Shown here one piece after another: positions 4,207-6,902 of a stretch of 6,902 nucleotides of DNA (within the stretch, counting starts at the first letter, position 1; each line of letters starts with the position of its first letter). This DNA comes from an uncultured Verrucomicrobiota bacterium. GTDB lineage: Bacteria; Verrucomicrobiota; Kiritimatiellia; RFP12; UBA3636. A program made the position numbers and the translations under genes. Under the pieces are notes generated by a model. It ran no database searches. It worked only from the letters and a program-made list of their open reading frames with translations, and was not told the origin of the DNA. Location of the stretch: the NCBI GenBank assembly GCA_946534745.1, contig CAMNDA010000289.1, positions 1 to 6,902 on the forward strand. Direction: 5' to 3'.

Positions 4207-6902
4207 TCAGCGGATGCGGTAGAGGTGGCGGCAGTGCCCGGGATAGGAGTCGGCGAAGGAGCCGTCCGCGAGCGGGAGGGTGCGGTTCTCGTAGAGGACC
4301 TCGACGGTCCCGGTGCGCGGGGCTTCGGGCGGGAGCGTGAAGGTCACGGCCTCGAGCGGGTCGGCGTCGATGTTGCACGAGAAGACGTACCAGTCGTCGC
4401 CGCACTTCGAGGTCCGGTGGCGGAGGAGGTCCGGCCCGACGGAGGCGCGCGCGGGCTCGCAGATCTCCTCGCTGAGGATCTTGTCCTTGAGCGCCTGGGC
4501 CTCGCGGTTGAAGTCGACCATCGCGCGCCAGTTCGCCTCGGAGCCGACCATGTTCACGAACCACGTGACGCCGGAGCAGCCGGCGCAGATCGCGCCCCAG
4601 CACTGCGCGGTCTGCTCGGCGTAGGAGGGCTGCTTGTAGTGGATCGAGTTCATCCCCGCGAGGAAGAACCAGCACGGGACGCCCTCGCGCGCCTTGAGCA
4701 TCTCGTCGACGTTGCGCAGGATCTGGTCGACGGTGCCGAACTCGGCGGCGGTGAGGTAGGCGTCGAGCATGAAGACGTCGGTCCGCAGGTCGGCGAACCG
4801 GCTCGGGAAGCCGAACGTCGTGTTGTTCATCTGGACCGGCGTGTAGGGATAGTGCCTCTTCTCCTCGATCATGAAGTCGCGCACCTCGTCGCTCGGGCGG
4901 GAGAGCTCGGGCTCGTCGGTCGCGACGCGGCTCACGATGTTGTCGAAGTCCTTCAGCCGCTCGCGCGTCTCGGCGCGCGTCTCGGTGGCGCCGTCGCGGT
5001 CGCCCGTCCAGAGGATGAAGTCCATCCCGATGCTCCGCCCGTACTCGAGCATCGCGATCGTCCGGTCGGTGCCCGCCTTGTCGGAGAAGGTGCAGACGTG
5101 CGCGTAGCGGAAGCCGCGCGCCTTCATCGCGTCGAGCATCGCGAAGCGGCCGTCCTCGCGGGGCGGGTTCTCGCGGACGACGAGGCAGTTGGCCGCCATC
5201 AGCACCTTCTCGCCGCCGCGCTCGAGACAGCGCGCGAAGCGGTTGATCTGCGTGGCGCCCCTCCAGTACGGGAGCTTCACGACCTCGACGGGCCAGTCGC
5301 GGCCGTGCGCGCGGACGGTGACGGCATTCGTGCCGCAGGGCATGCCGCGGATGTCGAGCGCGACCTCCTCGAGGCGGCCCTCCTCGTCCCAGATGCGCCA
5401 GCGCGCCTCGGGCTCGCGCATGTAGAAGTCGAGGCGGCCGAGGACGACCGGCTCCGGCGCGGCCTTCTTCGCGGCGGCGGCGCGCGCCCACTTCGCGTGG
5501 ACCTCCGGCGGCAGGTCGAGCGAGGCCCAGAAGGCGTCGTCGCGGAAGTCGCCGTTCTTGGAGTAGGAGGTCCCGGGGCACTGCGGGTTCTCCCCGTGGC
5601 GGTCGTTGCGGCCGAGGTTGAAGAGCCAGTGCGCGTCCATGCCGCGCTCCGCGAGGTCCGCGAAGGGGACGGTGACGAGGTACTCGACCGCGCCGCCCGC
5701 GTCGCGCGCCTGCACGGTCCAGGAGCCGTCCCAGGTCTTGTCCTCGCCGTAGGCGTCGGCGCGGCAGCCGTTCGGCGCGCAGAAGAGGTGGTAGTTCTTC
5801 TTCTCCTCCGTCGGGCGCAGCAGCACCTCCACGGAGTCGCGGATGCAGATCTCGGTCGCGTCCTTGAAGTAGGGCGCGTGCCCGATCTCCGCGGGATCCT
5901 CGCCGAAGTTGCGGAAGCCGATGTAGAGGCGGTCGTCGTCGCACGCGAGGAAGGCCTGCGTGCGCTGGACCGGCTCCTCGCGCTTCACGTAGAACCGGCC
6001 GGCGTCGGCCGCGTGCGCCTCCCACGAGGAAAGATTGACGGTGGGCCGCACGCCCGCGGGGAGCTTTTTCACCCGCACGGTCGGCGGGCGCTCCGCCTTC
6101 TCCTGCCGCCCGAAGCGCGTGGCGTCGAGGTCGCTCGGGCGCCACGGCGTCGCCGCGTCGCCGAACTCGAGCTGGAGGTCGTCGAGCCAGATGCAGCCGT
6201 CGTAGCGCGACGGATTTCGCACCTCGAACTGGACGGGGCTGAAGAGGCCCGGCGCCGGCATGTTCGTCGTCGCGAGCTCGTAGCGGGCCCACTCGGTCGA
6301 GAGCGCGAACGTGCGCCGCTCGGGGCCGAGCGACACCGTGATCTCCATCCCGGGCCTCTCCGCCTTCATCCAGCCCGAGAACACCCCGTGGGCGCCCTTG
6401 CGCGTCGCCGTGCGCCACGGGTAGAACGACACGTTCGCGCAGTACGGCCGCACCGCGAGGCGGAACGACTGCCCGCCCGAGTGCTTCTCCGCGGTGTCCA
6501 CCGCGAAGCCCTTCGTCCACTCCTCGTACTCCTCGGCGCCGTAGTGGCGCCAGTCGAACGCGCCGCGGTTGCAGAAGTAGGGCGGGACGCCGTCCTCGTC
6601 GAACTCGAAGCCGGAGTTCACGATGAGGTTCGGCGAGGCGTCGGCGTCCTCCGGGAGCGAGACCACGACGTCGTCGATTAGGCGTGCCGCGCCCCGCGCC
6701 TCGAAGACGACGGCCGGGCTCTTCGCCCGCTCGCGCTCCTCGCGGCGAGGCGCGCGCTCCTCGCCCTCGACCCACTCCAGGACGTACCGCTCGGGGACGG
6801 AACCCCGCCACGTCGCCTTCGCGCCGGGCGACACGACGAGCCGGCCTCCCTCGCTGCGGATCTCGCCGTCCGCGCGCCAGTGCTCGGCGAGCGTCTGGCT
6901 CG
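4207..6902 (-). CDS. Multi-domain glycoside hydrolase-like protein with carbohydrate-binding modules (N-terminus off right edge)
   Basis: 897 residues are visible, open at the right edge; the true start and any signal peptide are outside. In visible-fragment numbering: residues 1-88 are the end of a beta-sandwich closing with IDDVVVS; 91-246 form a CBM4/9-like jelly roll, opening with NLIVNSGFE (91-99) and closing with IWLDDLQLEF (237-246); 284-463 resemble the family-9-like (DOMON-type) binding domain, with RLYIGFRNF, DSVEVLLRP, NYHLFCAPNG and WLFNLGRN in order; an Ala/Lys-rich linker follows (471-482). Residues about 548-810 look like a TIM barrel: ATDEPE (660-665) offers Glu663 as an acid/base candidate, FMLDAYL (710-716) an acidic Asp713, and CWGAICAGCSGVTWFVN (767-783) resembles the last strand region of many unclassified glycosidases. 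A beta-rich C-terminal domain (817-897) closes the protein. I cannot name the GH family or substrate. Role inferred: secreted or surface glycan binding and cleavage. Confidence 0.72.
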   Translation of the reverse strand, partial: SQTLAEHWRADGEIRSEGGRLVVSPGAKATWRGSVPERYVLEWVEGEERAPRREERERAKSPAVVFEARGAARLIDDVVVSLPEDADASPNLIVNSGFEFDEDGVPPYFCNRGAFDWRHYGAEEYEEWTKGFAVDTAEKHSGGQSFRLAVRPYCANVSFYPWRTATRKGAHGVFSGWMKAERPGMEITVSLGPERRTFALSTEWARYELATTNMPAPGLFSPVQFEVRNPSRYDGCIWLDDLQLEFGDAATPWRPSDLDATRFGRQEKAERPPTVRVKKLPAGVRPTVNLSSWEAHAADAGRFYVKREEPVQRTQAFLACDDDRLYIGFRNFGEDPAEIGHAPYFKDATEICIRDSVEVLLRPTEEKKNYHLFCAPNGCRADAYGEDKTWDGSWTVQARDAGGAVEYLVTVPFADLAERGMDAHWLFNLGRNDRHGENPQCPGTSYSKNGDFRDDAFWASLDLPPEVHAKWARAAAAKKAAPEPVVLGRLDFYMREPEARWRIWDEEGRLEEVALDIRGMPCGTNAVTVRAHGRDWPVEVVKLPYWRGATQINRFARCLERGGEKVLMAANCLVVRENPPREDGRFAMLDAMKARGFRYAHVCTFSDKAGTDRTIAMLEYGRSIGMDFILWTGDRDGATETRAETRERLKDFDNIVSRVATDEPELSRPSDEVRDFMIEEKRHYPYTPVQMNNTTFGFPSRFADLRTDVFMLDAYLTAAEFGTVDQILRNVDEMLKAREGVPCWFFLAGMNSIHYKQPSYAEQTAQCWGAICAGCSGVTWFVNMVGSEANWRAMVDFNREAQALKDKILSEEICEPARASVGPDLLRHRTSKCGDDWYVFSCNIDADPLEAVTFTLPPEAPRTGTVEVLYENRTLPLADGSFADSYPGHCRHLYRIR

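Noticed and set aside
3835..6681. Very long plus-strand open frame (948 codons) opposite the glycosidase-like gene
   Set aside because: Its product is a low-complexity Arg/Val/Glu/Ala/Leu mixture with no domain, as expected from the antisense of GC-rich codons. The minus strand carries recognisable domains over the same span.

Overview
The window is a GC-rich bacterial segment carrying five protein genes (three complete, two cut by the window edges) on both strands. No RNA gene, insertion sequence or CRISPR array is visible. The source is probably a PVC-superphylum bacterium (Verrucomicrobiota, Kiritimatiellota or Lentisphaerota-like). The reasons are very high GC in coding DNA, a UDP-glucose dehydrogenase of the animal-like type, a large modular glycosidase-like protein, and no Shine-Dalgarno motif before any visible start. 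This placement is inference, not proof.

Layout. Positions 1-547 (minus) hold the N-terminal part of an AraC-family regulator whose DNA-binding half lies off the left edge. Positions 548-738 are a divergent intergenic region with candidate promoters and, at its right end, a run of GACCATC repeats that runs into the next start codon. Positions 739-1680 (plus) encode GDP-L-fucose synthase. Positions 1681-1819 are an unusual spacer made of three successive short tandem repeats with periods of 7, 8 and 9 bp; the last one supplies the start codon of UDP-glucose 6-dehydrogenase (1820-3214, plus). That gene converges, across 16 bp, on a minus-strand trmO/tsaA gene (3231-4133), which has a consensus TATAAT only 8 bp before its ATG. 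Positions 4207-6902 (minus) hold the C-terminal 897 residues of a multi-domain carbohydrate-active protein; its N-terminus lies off the right edge.

How the genes fit together. The two plus-strand enzymes make the activated sugars GDP-L-fucose and UDP-glucuronate, which points to synthesis of a surface or exported polysaccharide. The gmd gene for the preceding fucose step and any glycosyltransferases are not in the window. The minus-strand protein has carbohydrate-binding modules and a probable TIM barrel, and suggests glycan breakdown. trmO is a tRNA-modification housekeeping gene with no evident link to the rest.

The most unusual feature is the repeat-based leader before both sugar-nucleotide genes: the start codon is the last, one-base-altered unit of a GACCATC array, in genes that lack a Shine-Dalgarno motif.
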